Positions 7,429-15,210 are shown, numbered from the stretch's first letter. The stretch is DNA of 20,733 nt from Bacillota bacterium (GCA_023428025.1 JAEYZN010000016.1:1-20733), one strand, 5' to 3'. Notes: generated by a model from the letters alone, not told the origin. A program made the numbers and translations.

Positions 7429-7452
7429 AAAAAGGGCCCGATACGGGGTCCA
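7429..7452 (-). terminator. Probable terminator of the downstream GGDEF-EAL gene
   Basis: On the minus strand GG(AC)CCCG-TAT-CGGG(C)CC, a stem with a small internal loop, is followed by CTTTTTG. It lies about 45 bases after the stop codon at 7494. Confidence 0.55.
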
Positions 7453-7493
7453 CCATATCAACCCTTGAAAACCTGTTATTGAATATCTTTGCT

Positions 7494-9857
7494 CTACGCC
7501 GGCGCCAACGTGATCTGCACCGGTTTCAGGTACATCTCCTCGAACTCGTCCGCAGGCACGGGCCGTCCCAGATAAAATCCCTGTATCTGCGCGCAGCCCA
7601 GGGCCGCCAGCTTGTCATACTGCTCCTCTGTCTCCACGCCTTCGGCGATCACCGTAATGCCAAGGGACCTCGCCATCATGACAATGGCCTTCACGATCTG
7701 CTCGGTGCGCTCGCTCACCGTCACCGAATCGATCATCTCCTTGGCGATCTTGATACGGTCGAACGAATACTGCTTGAGCGACATGATGGACGAATAGCCG
7801 GAGCCGAAATCGTCGATGGAGACGGACATGCCGATGGCCTTGAACAGCCGGAATATCTGGATCAGCCGGTATTCCCCCTCCAGCGCCACGCTCTCGGTAA
7901 TCTCAATGTCCAGCCACGCCGGGTCAAAATCGGCGCGCGACGCCATGCTTCTCAGTTCCTCCAGCAGTCCGGTGCTGTTCAGCTGCTTGAGCGATATGTT
8001 GACGCCCACCGGCAGCCTCTCGCCATACCGCGCATTCCACTCGGCGGCCTGCGCGGCGGCTTCCCGCAGCACCCACAGGCCGATGCCGTTGATGCGGCCC
8101 GTCTCCTCCGCGATGGGGATGAATTCGGACGGCGGCACCGCGCCCAGCTCCGCGCTGTTCCAGCGCAGCAGCGCTTCCGCGCCGATCAGCCGGTCGTCCG
8201 GAATGGCAAACTGCGGCTGGTAATGCAGCGACAATTCGCCGAAAATCTCGTCGCGGTTCAGCTGCATCTCCAGCGCGTGGCGCTTCTGCGTCTTTTTCTG
8301 TATCAGCAAGTTGAACGCCGCGCAGCGGCCCGGCCCCTGCTCCTTCGCGTGATACAGCGCGATATCCGCGTGCTTCAGCAGCGAGGCCGCGTCTCCCGCG
8401 TCCTGCGGACAAACGGATATGCCGACGCAGATGGACGGCGTGAATACGTAGTCGCCAATGTATATGTTCTGGCTGCATTCCTCGATGATACGCTGCGCCA
8501 GCCCGGCAGCGGCCCTGTCGTCGCAGTCGCCCGTGTACGCGAGCACGAACTCGTCCCCGCCCATGCGCGCGAGTATCGACCCCTCACACTGCAGCAGCGC
8601 CAGCCTTTTGGCGATCTCCGTGATCACCCTGTCGCCCATATCGTGGCCGTACGTGTCGTTGATCACCTTGAACCGGTCCAGGTCCAGATACATCACCGTC
8701 ACCGGAGCGGCTTCAGCCGCCGTCTGCTCCTCCAGCCAGTCCATCAGATACCGCCGGTTGTAAAGGCCGGTCAGCGTATCCCGGCTGGAGAGGAAGACCA
8801 GCTGTTCGTTGCGGGCGCTGAGGCTGCCGTTCACATACATCAGGTCTTTCGTACGCTCGGCCACCATCGATTCCAGCACCCCGTTTATCTCCTGCTCCTT
8901 TTTCAGCATATCGTCGTTCTTCTGGGCCGCTTCAAAATACATCCCCAGCCCTTTATACAGCGTGACGAACGCCAGATACCCCAGCGTTTCCTCAATCACA
9001 AAGCCCTTCACCGCCATCGCCAGCAGCGGCAGCAGCAACACGGCCCCCGTCTTGATGTGCTTTCTCAGCATGCCGGCGCCGGTCTGCCTGTACATGTTTC
9101 CTGGGCTGATGGCGCCGCCCTTTTCCGTATACCGCTCCGTCAGCCCGCCCGCGGCCAGCAGCAGCAGCCCACCGGTGCGGAAGACGCCGATACAGGCATC
9201 ATAGCCACCGTAATAATGCGTGTAATAGTATGCAAGGTCCGCCAGCGCATAGCCCGCCGCGCCCGCCGCCACCAGCCAGACAAACAGCGGGCCGGACTTC
9301 GCGGACAGAGCCCATACCGCCAGCGCGCCCGCCAGCACCAGATCGGCAAATATGCCCACCGCGGACGGCACACCCCGTTGCAGGGTCATGGCGATGCCGC
9401 TGGTGCTGCGGTCCAGCAATACGATCCAGACCAGCGCGACGACGCACACCGAATACATCGCGGCGTCCAGCAGCAGCCGCGCGCCGTTCCAGCCCCTGAA
9501 CTGGAACAGGACAAAAACAGCAACAGCCACCAGCATCAGCACGCCGGCCAGCATATACAGCACGTTCATCATGCCGCCGGAAGAATAACCGCTCTGCCGC
9601 AGCGTCTGTGCCGCCCACACAACGTCCGCCGCCATGCGTGCCGCGCAGGCCAGCGCAAACAGCAGCCATGAAATGCTCACAGAATGGGATTTTCGCGTTT
9701 TGAAGTAAACAAAAAAGAGTATGGCCGACGAAATGCCCGCACCCACAGGCGAAAGCATATCATTAAGCTGGCCGGCCCGCAGCGCCGCCGCCAGAAAATC
9801 CACAGCAAAAAACAGCCCCATCAAGCCCAATATCGGAATGTACGCTGCCTTTTTCAT
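7494..9857 (-). CDS. Membrane GGDEF-EAL protein (c-di-GMP turnover), paralogue 1
   Basis: This 787-residue protein of c-di-GMP metabolism has an N-terminal membrane sensor of about eight or nine helices (1-310) and a short coiled linker (about 310-350). The GGDEF domain (about 352-515) has an intact GGDEF site at 433-437, so it could make c-di-GMP. No RxxD inhibitory site lies five residues before it. The EAL domain (about 525-780) has E561-A-L, N620, E652, D682-D683, K703, E739 and Q759, so it could degrade c-di-GMP. The usual LKID motif reads IKIAK, with A705 replacing Asp. AAGGGGAG six bases before ATG sets the start. It lies 171 bases after its paralogue, in the same direction. Net activity cannot be predicted. 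Confidence 0.95.
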   Translation of the reverse strand: MKKAAYIPILGLMGLFFAVDFLAAALRAGQLNDMLSPVGAGISSAILFFVYFKTRKSHSVSISWLLFALACAARMAADVVWAAQTLRQSGYSSGGMMNVLYMLAGVLMLVAVAVFVLFQFRGWNGARLLLDAAMYSVCVVALVWIVLLDRSTSGIAMTLQRGVPSAVGIFADLVLAGALAVWALSAKSGPLFVWLVAAGAAGYALADLAYYYTHYYGGYDACIGVFRTGGLLLLAAGGLTERYTEKGGAISPGNMYRQTGAGMLRKHIKTGAVLLLPLLAMAVKGFVIEETLGYLAFVTLYKGLGMYFEAAQKNDDMLKKEQEINGVLESMVAERTKDLMYVNGSLSARNEQLVFLSSRDTLTGLYNRRYLMDWLEEQTAAEAAPVTVMYLDLDRFKVINDTYGHDMGDRVITEIAKRLALLQCEGSILARMGGDEFVLAYTGDCDDRAAAGLAQRIIEECSQNIYIGDYVFTPSICVGISVCPQDAGDAASLLKHADIALYHAKEQGPGRCAAFNLLIQKKTQKRHALEMQLNRDEIFGELSLHYQPQFAIPDDRLIGAEALLRWNSAELGAVPPSEFIPIAEETGRINGIGLWVLREAAAQAAEWNARYGERLPVGVNISLKQLNSTGLLEELRSMASRADFDPAWLDIEITESVALEGEYRLIQIFRLFKAIGMSVSIDDFGSGYSSIMSLKQYSFDRIKIAKEMIDSVTVSERTEQIVKAIVMMARSLGITVIAEGVETEEQYDKLAALGCAQIQGFYLGRPVPADEFEEMYLKPVQITLAPA

Positions 9858-10028
9858 GCGTTTCTCCCCTTAATACGTCCCGGCCGGTTCCACACTTGCG
9901 CCAGTGCGGGCCCCTGACCTGCGGGGGGTGTCTATTACATTATCGTGATTATTTCGGCAAAGCTTAACAGTCATTATTTGCACATTGCCCTTACAACAAT
10001 GTCAATATAATCCTATACGGCGGGTGAT

Positions 10029-12380
10029 CTATGTCCCGGCCGGCGGCTTTAAGAAGCGCTCTTCAAACGCCTCCGCGGGCAGCGGTTCACCCAGCAGATA
10101 CCCCTGTATCTGCTCACAGCCGATGTCACAGAGCTTTGCCAGCTGCGCCGCGGTCTCCACGCCCTCGGCGATGGTCGCCATTCCGATGGACTTGGCCATC
10201 AGCACGATGGCGCGTACGATCTGCGCATTGCGCTCGTCGAACGTGATGGCGTCGATCATGGGTTTGGCGATCTTGATGCGGTCGAACGAGTATTGCTTGA
10301 GCGACATGATGGACGAGTACCCCGCGCCGAAGTCGTCGATGGACACCGACATGCCGATGGACTTGAACAGCTTGAATATCTGCGCCAGGCGGTATTCGCC
10401 CTCCAGCGCCACGCTCTCCGTCACCTCAATGTCCAGCCAGGCCGGGTCAAACCCGCTGCCGTCCGACAGGCTTTTGAGTTCCTCCACCAGCTTGGAGCTG
10501 TTCAGCTGCTTGGGCGATATGTTGACGCCGATCACCAGATCCCGGCCGTAGCGGCAGTTCCACGCGGCGGCCTGCGCCGTGGCCTCTCTGAGCACCCACA
10601 GGCCGATGTCGTTGATGCGGTCCGTCTCCTCCGCAACGGGGATGAACTCGGACGGCGGGATGGCGCCCAGCTCCGCGTTGCGCCAGCGTATCAGCGCTTC
10701 CGCCGCGATCAGCGTGTTGTCGGGAATGGAGAACTGCGGCTGGTAGTGGATGCTGAACTCGCGGCTGATGTCCTTTCTGCGCAGCAGTATCTCGATGGAG
10801 TTGCGGCGCTGCGTCTTCTGCCGGATCATGCGGCTGAACACCGCGAACCGGCCCACGCCCTGCTCCTTGGCGTGATACAGCGCGATGTCCGCGTTTTTGA
10901 GCAGCGTGCCCACATCCTCCGCGTCCAGCGGATATATGGATATGCCGACGCACAACGACGGAGAAAAGACGTATTCGTCGATATAGATGTTGGGGCTGCA
11001 ATGCTCGATGATGTCCCGCGCCTTCTCGGCGGCCTGCTGGCTGTCCGTCACGCCCGTCAGCACGCACACAAACTCGTCGCCGCCCACGCGGGCCAGCATC
11101 ACATGGTCCCCCGCGAACGCCTTTAAGCGCTTGGATATCTCCAGCAGCACCCTGTCGCCCATCTCATGGCCGTAGGTGTCGTTGATCACCTTGAAGCGGT
11201 CCATGTCGATATACAGCAGCGCCACGATCTGCCCCGGCTTTACGGAGGACAGGCTCCGCTCCAGCTTATCCAGCATGTAGCGCCGGTTGTAAAGGTTGGT
11301 CAGCGTGTCCCGGTTGGACAGGAACACCAGCTCCTCGTTCTTCCGGCGCAGCTCCTCGTTCATGTCCAGCAGGTTCTGCGTGTGCTTCGCGACGATCTGC
11401 CCCAGTTCCTCATTGAGCTTTTTTTCCTTTTCCAGCAGCGCTTCCTTTTTGATCGCGGTCTCGAAATAGATGCTGAGGCTCTTGTAAATCACCACAATCG
11501 CCATATACCACAGCAGCTCGGCCAGCACAAAACCGGCGATCGCCATGGCCGCCGGCGGCAGCAGCACCACCGCCGCGCCCTTCGCCAGCCGTCCCGCACG
11601 CGGGCCGTTGAGGTTGCTGGTGGGAATGACGCCCTCCCCGCCCATCATCCGGACGGCTGCGCCCATCGCCACCAGCTGCATCGAGGCGTTATAAGCCACG
11701 TCCACAATGCCGTTGGGCTGGTATATGCCGTGATAATTCAAATAGTAATAGGTGAAGTCTGTCAGCACGTATGCCGTGACGCCGATGACCGCCAGCGTCA
11801 CAAACGGCGGTATCCGCCCGCTTTTCACAGACAGGAACCACACCGTCACCGATATGAGTATGATCACGTCGGTCAGCAGGCTGAGCGCGGAAAACGGCCC
11901 TTCCAGTAATATAAAATCCACAATAGTGAGGCTTCGGTCAAAAAAGAGTATCCAGATGACGAGCAGGCCGGTCACGCTGAACATAACCGCGTCGAGCGCC
12001 AGCTTCGCGCGGTTCCACCGCTTGAACTGGGATATTGCAAAAACGACCACGGCCGCCAGCAGAAAAACATTCGTCAAAGCAAAAAGCGGATATGTGATGC
12101 CGGTCGGTTCATCGGCGTTCAGTCCCACCAGCGCCCATGCCGCGCCGGCCGCAGCCCAGAAAAAAAACGCAAGCCCGAAACACAGCCAGATGATGCCCAG
12201 CCTGCGCGCACGGCCTACCCTGAAATAAACCGTCGTTGAAGCGGCGCAAGCGCCCAACACCCCCAGCGGAGAAAGTATGAAGCCGATTGTTCCGCCGGGC
12301 TGAGCGGTATTGGCATACGCGTATGCGGCAAGATAAATACCGATTATGCCCACAAGAACAATCACCGTCGATCTCTTCAA
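10029..12380 (-). CDS. Membrane GGDEF-EAL protein (c-di-GMP turnover), paralogue 2
   Basis: This 783-residue paralogue of the downstream gene probably arose by tandem duplication. It has the same multi-helix membrane sensor (1-310), a charged coiled linker (about 310-352), GGDEF (433-437 intact, no RxxD site) and EAL (E561, N620, E652, D682-D683, K703, E739, Q759). Again IKIAK stands where LKID is usual. The second TTG (12380) is taken as start: AAGGGG lies seven bases upstream, and with this start (MKRSTV against MKKAAY) every catalytic residue has the same number in both proteins, so they align almost without gaps. A TTG two codons upstream is too close to the ribosome site. The N-terminal domains differ more than the catalytic ones, suggesting different signals. 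Confidence 0.94.
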   Translation of the reverse strand: MKRSTVIVLVGIIGIYLAAYAYANTAQPGGTIGFILSPLGVLGACAASTTVYFRVGRARRLGIIWLCFGLAFFFWAAAGAAWALVGLNADEPTGITYPLFALTNVFLLAAVVVFAISQFKRWNRAKLALDAVMFSVTGLLVIWILFFDRSLTIVDFILLEGPFSALSLLTDVIILISVTVWFLSVKSGRIPPFVTLAVIGVTAYVLTDFTYYYLNYHGIYQPNGIVDVAYNASMQLVAMGAAVRMMGGEGVIPTSNLNGPRAGRLAKGAAVVLLPPAAMAIAGFVLAELLWYMAIVVIYKSLSIYFETAIKKEALLEKEKKLNEELGQIVAKHTQNLLDMNEELRRKNEELVFLSNRDTLTNLYNRRYMLDKLERSLSSVKPGQIVALLYIDMDRFKVINDTYGHEMGDRVLLEISKRLKAFAGDHVMLARVGGDEFVCVLTGVTDSQQAAEKARDIIEHCSPNIYIDEYVFSPSLCVGISIYPLDAEDVGTLLKNADIALYHAKEQGVGRFAVFSRMIRQKTQRRNSIEILLRRKDISREFSIHYQPQFSIPDNTLIAAEALIRWRNAELGAIPPSEFIPVAEETDRINDIGLWVLREATAQAAAWNCRYGRDLVIGVNISPKQLNSSKLVEELKSLSDGSGFDPAWLDIEVTESVALEGEYRLAQIFKLFKSIGMSVSIDDFGAGYSSIMSLKQYSFDRIKIAKPMIDAITFDERNAQIVRAIVLMAKSIGMATIAEGVETAAQLAKLCDIGCEQIQGYLLGEPLPAEAFEERFLKPPAGT

Positions 12381-12556
12381 GCCCAAACCCCTTTTCGTCC
12401 ACAGCTGCCACGCGTCTTTCGTTACATGGACCTTCTTTGTTATATCGTACTTTTGACTGATTTACATAATAGTAGAAATTAATTTTTTGGGAAATTTTAA
12501 GTCTTTTTTCTTGTTTTTCGGCTGCGCGGCGCAACGTCACGCGTGGCTATGCGCGG

Positions 12557-12575
12557 TGTAATTGTTTGCATTACA
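12557..12575. promoter_or_regulatory. Upstream inverted repeat TGTAAT-N7-ATTACA
   Basis: TGTAAT (12557-12562) and ATTACA (12570-12575) have the same half-sites as the palindrome at 12624-12639 but a wider centre. The centres of the two lie about 65 bases apart, near six helical turns. It may be an auxiliary operator. Confidence 0.45.
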
Positions 12576-12590
12576 ATTTCAATTCATATA

Positions 12591-12618
12591 TTGATTTATG
12601 CTATTCATATGCTATAAT
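12591..12618 (+). promoter_or_regulatory. Promoter of the isomerase/epimerase gene
   Basis: TTGATT (12591-12596), a 16-base spacer and TATAAT (12613-12618) make a good sigma-A promoter. The start site falls near 12625, inside the palindrome at 12624-12639, so a protein bound there would block transcription. Confidence 0.7.
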
Positions 12619-12623
12619 ATATC

Positions 12624-12639
12624 ATGTAATTGATTACAT
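12624..12639. promoter_or_regulatory. Probable operator over the transcription start
   Basis: ATGTAAT-TG-ATTACAT has perfect 7-base arms around a 2-base centre. The TGTAA-N4-TTACA form resembles LacI/GalR-family operators, except that the centre is TG instead of CG. Its position at +1 fits repression. The LacI-family gene at 14223 is the obvious candidate binder (inference). Confidence 0.6.
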
Positions 12640-12674
12640 ACCATACCCCAATAATTGTTAAAAGGAGATCGCCT

Positions 12675-13637
12675 ATGTACAGGATCAAGCAGAGCCTTGA
12701 CGCCGTCAATTACGGCGCGTACTTCTACGACGGCCCGGCGCTAACCATGGAAGAGATCGTGCAGCGCGCGGCGGATTTCGGCTACGACGCGGTGGACATC
12801 TGGCCCTACAGGCCGGTGGGCAACCCCCTCGATTTCAGCAGGGATGCCAGACGCAAGCTCCTCGATTTCGCCAAATCCAGAAGCATCAAGTTCGCGGCGA
12901 TCGACCTCAGCTCCAACTTCATGCGGACCGACCATGCGCTCGTCCCCAAGCTGGACAAGGAGCTGCTCTATGTCAAGGAATGCTGCGCGTTCGCGAAGGA
13001 CCTCGAGATTCCCGTCATCCGCGTGCTGCCCGCGTTCATCGGCTATTTCTATCACGATTTCTGGGACAAGGGTTACGGCAACACCGCCATGCATTCCCGC
13101 ACGCTGGAGGTCTCCCAGCTCAAGGACTATCTGGTGGAATGGGACGCCGTGCGCAGCGGCATCATCGAGGCCGCCAGGATCGCGTCCGACTACGACGTGG
13201 AGCTGGCCGTTCAGGGACATCCGCCCATCATCAACTGCGTGCAGGACATGATCGACATGGTGGAAGAGGTGGGCATGCCCAATGTGAAGATGGGCGTGGA
13301 CCTGCCGCTGTTCGACAGCCAGGACGCGGACTACATCCACGAGATGATCACCAAAATCGGCAAGCGCATGATCCACTCGCACACGCTGGGCGTCATCGTC
13401 AAGCACGGCCCCAGCGGCATGGTGTACGCCTCCGAGGAAGTGGTGCCGGGCGACGGCATCGAGAACTGGCTGCCCTTCTTCAAGGCCTGCAAGGAGATCG
13501 GCTACGAGGGCTACTTCGCCTACGAACAGTGCGCGCCGTTCCTGATGCCGGGGCATAAGCTGCCCACCATCGAGGAGATCGACCGCCGCCAGCAGGTGGG
13601 CTACAACTTCATCAAGTCGTTCGAGGACAAGGTCTGA
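12675..13637 (+). CDS. Sugar phosphate isomerase/epimerase (xylose-isomerase-like TIM barrel)
   Basis: This is a 320-residue single-domain TIM barrel of the xylose isomerase-like / AP endonuclease 2 superfamily, which includes tagatose 3-epimerase and the inositol enzymes IolE and IolI. The strand-end pattern is visible: YDAVDIWPY (38-45), AAIDLSS (74-80), IPVIRVLPA (112-120), LAVQGH (177-182), MGVDLPLF (206-213), MIHSHTLG (232-239) and YFAYEQ (280-285). Likely metal ligands are Q180, D209, H234 or H236, and E284; the first is Gln where many members have Glu. The ATG at 12675 follows AAGGAG by seven bases, while an in-frame ATG at 12630 lies inside the operator region. The substrate is not known. 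Control by the nearby LacI-type regulator suggests sugar or polyol use. Confidence 0.88.
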   Translation: MYRIKQSLDAVNYGAYFYDGPALTMEEIVQRAADFGYDAVDIWPYRPVGNPLDFSRDARRKLLDFAKSRSIKFAAIDLSSNFMRTDHALVPKLDKELLYVKECCAFAKDLEIPVIRVLPAFIGYFYHDFWDKGYGNTAMHSRTLEVSQLKDYLVEWDAVRSGIIEAARIASDYDVELAVQGHPPIINCVQDMIDMVEEVGMPNVKMGVDLPLFDSQDADYIHEMITKIGKRMIHSHTLGVIVKHGPSGMVYASEEVVPGDGIENWLPFFKACKEIGYEGYFAYEQCAPFLMPGHKLPTIEEIDRRQQVGYNFIKSFEDKV

Positions 13638-13767
13638 TATACGTTGTGCCGGGAAAACGGGAAATGCGCGTTCAAGCGGCGCAGACCGCGGCATTCGTCT
13701 GCGGTCCCGCCCTATCCCCCGTGCATTGCTCGGTATCGATTCCAGTCCCTCCGTGTTTTTTGGCACC

Positions 13768-13797
13768 CCGGCCACATATCCCATATGTCTTGGCCGG
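13768..13797. repeat. Strong hairpin with a 3-base bulge
   Basis: CCGGCCACATAT (13768-13779), loop CCC, then ATATGT-ctt-GGCCGG (13783-13797): twelve base pairs interrupted by one 3-base bulge. No U tract follows on either strand. It is the only copy in this window. Confidence 0.5.
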
Positions 13798-13913
13798 AGC
13801 CGGAAACCTTTCATGATTTGGAGCTGTGCAGGCAAGTGCGCAGCTCCGTTTGTTTGACCCGTATCCTTGTCCGCCGTTTGCGTTGCCCGTTCGCCTGCTC
13901 ACAGCCGCTGCAT

Positions 13914-13942
13914 GCGGGCGACCACAGGTCGCCCCTACGGCA
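13914..13942. repeat. Family B palindromic repeat, copy 2
   Basis: GGGCGACC (13916-13923), ACA and GGTCGCCC (13927-13934) form a perfect hairpin followed by CTACGGCATGCC. Arms and tail are identical to copy 1 at 6814-6838; only the loop differs. Confidence 0.7.
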
Positions 13943-13984
13943 TGCCTGTATTCGCAGGGCGCGAGACTCTCTCATGCACGCATA

Positions 13985-14035
13985 AAAAGGCTCCCTCTGA
14001 CGAGGGGCTCCCGGCGAAGCCGGGTGGAGGAGGGA
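13985..14035. repeat. Family D composite palindrome, copy 1
   Basis: GGCTCCCTC-TGAC-GAGGGG is followed by CCCGGC-GAA-GCCGGG and GGAGGAGGG. Two small hairpins are enclosed by a GGCTCCCTC / GGAGGAGGG pairing. Similar elements are, from general knowledge, common between genes of gut clostridia. A related copy lies at 17696-17761. Confidence 0.6.
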
Positions 14036-14187
14036 TATCGCGTACTCCGCTGGCCCGTTCTGCCTTTTCGCACGCGTAGAGACGGCCTGCCTGTGCTCCA
14101 GAGGGTACGGTCGCCCGCATGCCACATGCCACGACGCCTCGCTTGCCCCCCGTCGCCCCGCGCCATGAAAACATTCTGCCCCGGCCA

Positions 14188-14216
14188 TTGAAACAACGCC
14201 GGAAAACGGATATAGT
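14188..14216 (+). promoter_or_regulatory. Promoter of the LacI-family gene
   Basis: TTGAAA (14188-14193), a 17-base spacer and TATAGT (14211-14216) form a good sigma-A promoter. The expected start site, about seven bases after the -10, coincides with the ATG at 14223, so the mRNA may be leaderless. Confidence 0.65.
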
Positions 14217-14222
14217 AACGAT

Positions 14223-15206
14223 ATGACGAACATACAGAAGGTGGCTGAACGCGCCAACGTGTCGGTGGCCACCGTATCCAGAGTGATCAACAACAGCGGC
14301 AAAGTGCTGCCCGAAACCCGCCTGAAGGTGGAGGAAGCCATCCGGTCGCTCAACTACGTGCCCAACGTGCTGGCGCGCAACTTCCGCACGGCGGAAAGCC
14401 GCTCGCTCCTCGTCATGGTCACCAGCATTTCCAACTACTATTACATGGAAACGGTGCACGGCATCAGCGAATACGCCTACGAGATGGGCTACGACATACT
14501 GCTCAGTGAAACCAAGGAAGACGTAACGCGGCAGATCGACGCGTTGCTCAAGGTGAAAAACCATATGGCGGACGGCGCGATCATCATGGAATCCACCATC
14601 AAGGACAAGCTGCTGATGTCGCTGGAGAAGGAATACCCCGTGGTCCAGTGCTCCGTCTACGCGGGCGATGCGCCCGTCCCCTTCGTGTCGGTGGACAACG
14701 TAAAGGGCGGCTATATCGGCGCGCGCTTTCTCATCGAGCGCGGCCACACGCGCATCGCGTTCATCGGCACCAGCAACAGCGCCAAATATACCGCGGACCG
14801 GCGGCAAGGCTTTTTGCAGGGCGTCGCCGAATCCGGCATCGTTCAGGACCCCGCCTTGCTGGCGCATTCGCCGCTCGGCTTCGAGGGCGGCGGCATCGCG
14901 CCGGAGCTGATGCGCCTGCCCCAGCCCCCCACCGCGATGTTCTTCACGTCGGACATGCAGGCCATCGGCGCGCTGCGCAGCCTGCGCGAAGCGGGCTATA
15001 ATGTCCCGCAGGACGTCGCCGTGCTGGGCTTCGACAACATCGAGATATGCCGCGTGGTGTCCCCCGGCCTCACCACGGTGTCGCAGCCCATGCATGAGAT
15101 CGGCCGCGAGGCCGCCCGGCTGCTGATCGAGCGCATCAAGGGCGGCGCGGGCAGCCACCACAACGTCGTGTTCGCGCCCGAAATCGTCGTCCGCGGCTCC
15201 GTGTAA
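14223..15206 (+). CDS. LacI/GalR family transcriptional regulator
   Basis: This is a 327-residue sugar-responsive DNA-binding regulator. The helix-turn-helix is at the very N terminus (MTNIQKVAERANVSVATVSR, then VINNSGKVLPET), followed by the hinge region YVPNVLARNFRT (45-56) and a periplasmic-binding-protein-like effector domain (about 60-327, with GARFLIERGHTRIAFIG and VAVLGFDNIEI). In the hinge helix Phe54 stands where Leu usually enters the operator's minor groove. The ATG must be right because the helix-turn-helix starts at once, yet there is no Shine-Dalgarno and the promoter -10 ends six bases upstream. The epimerase gene lies 585 bases upstream with a LacI-like operator, so it is the likely target (inference). 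No matching palindrome is seen at its own promoter. Confidence 0.94.
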   Translation: MTNIQKVAERANVSVATVSRVINNSGKVLPETRLKVEEAIRSLNYVPNVLARNFRTAESRSLLVMVTSISNYYYMETVHGISEYAYEMGYDILLSETKEDVTRQIDALLKVKNHMADGAIIMESTIKDKLLMSLEKEYPVVQCSVYAGDAPVPFVSVDNVKGGYIGARFLIERGHTRIAFIGTSNSAKYTADRRQGFLQGVAESGIVQDPALLAHSPLGFEGGGIAPELMRLPQPPTAMFFTSDMQAIGALRSLREAGYNVPQDVAVLGFDNIEICRVVSPGLTTVSQPMHEIGREAARLLIERIKGGAGSHHNVVFAPEIVVRGSV

Positions 15207-15210
15207 CCCA

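Larger units (their letters stand above)
6519..7493. other. Repeat-rich intergenic gap after the MCP gene
   Basis: This 975-bp gap has no credible gene. From left to right it holds the MCP terminator, family C repeat copy 1, family B copy 1, family C copy 2, two pyrimidine-rich family F copies exactly 200 bases apart, and the terminator of the minus-strand GGDEF-EAL gene. Short reading frames here carry pairs of similar peptides only because they read through the repeats. Confidence 0.7.
12381..12674. other. Divergent intergenic region, GGDEF-EAL paralogue 2 / epimerase
   Basis: This 294-bp, AT-rich region between divergent genes holds the epimerase promoter and two palindromes described separately. 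Toward the minus-strand gene there is TAAA, an 11-base spacer and TACGATAT, which is too short for a flagellar promoter, and a TATAAC with no convincing -35. I cannot name that gene's promoter. Confidence 0.5.
13638..14222. other. Intergenic gap between the epimerase and lacI-type genes
   Basis: This 585-bp gap has no credible gene. It holds a CGCAGAC/GTCTGCG hairpin (13680-13703), a strong 12-bp hairpin (13768-13797), family B repeat copy 2, family D copy 1 and the lacI promoter. None of the hairpins has a proper T tract, so the epimerase terminator is not identified. Confidence 0.6.

Noticed and set aside
7479..9671. 730-residue plus-strand reading frame opposite GGDEF-EAL paralogue 1
   Set aside because: Rich in Arg, His and Gln with no recognisable motif; a shadow of the real gene.
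9858..10028. c-di-GMP riboswitch in the gap between the two GGDEF-EAL genes
   Set aside because: I looked for the conserved GEMM core and did not find it; only generic GC hairpins are present. A covariance-model search would settle this.
12440..12475. Flagellar-type promoter for GGDEF-EAL paralogue 2 (TAAA...ACGATAT, minus strand)
   Set aside because: The spacer is 11 bases instead of about 15, so it does not fit the sigma-28 consensus.
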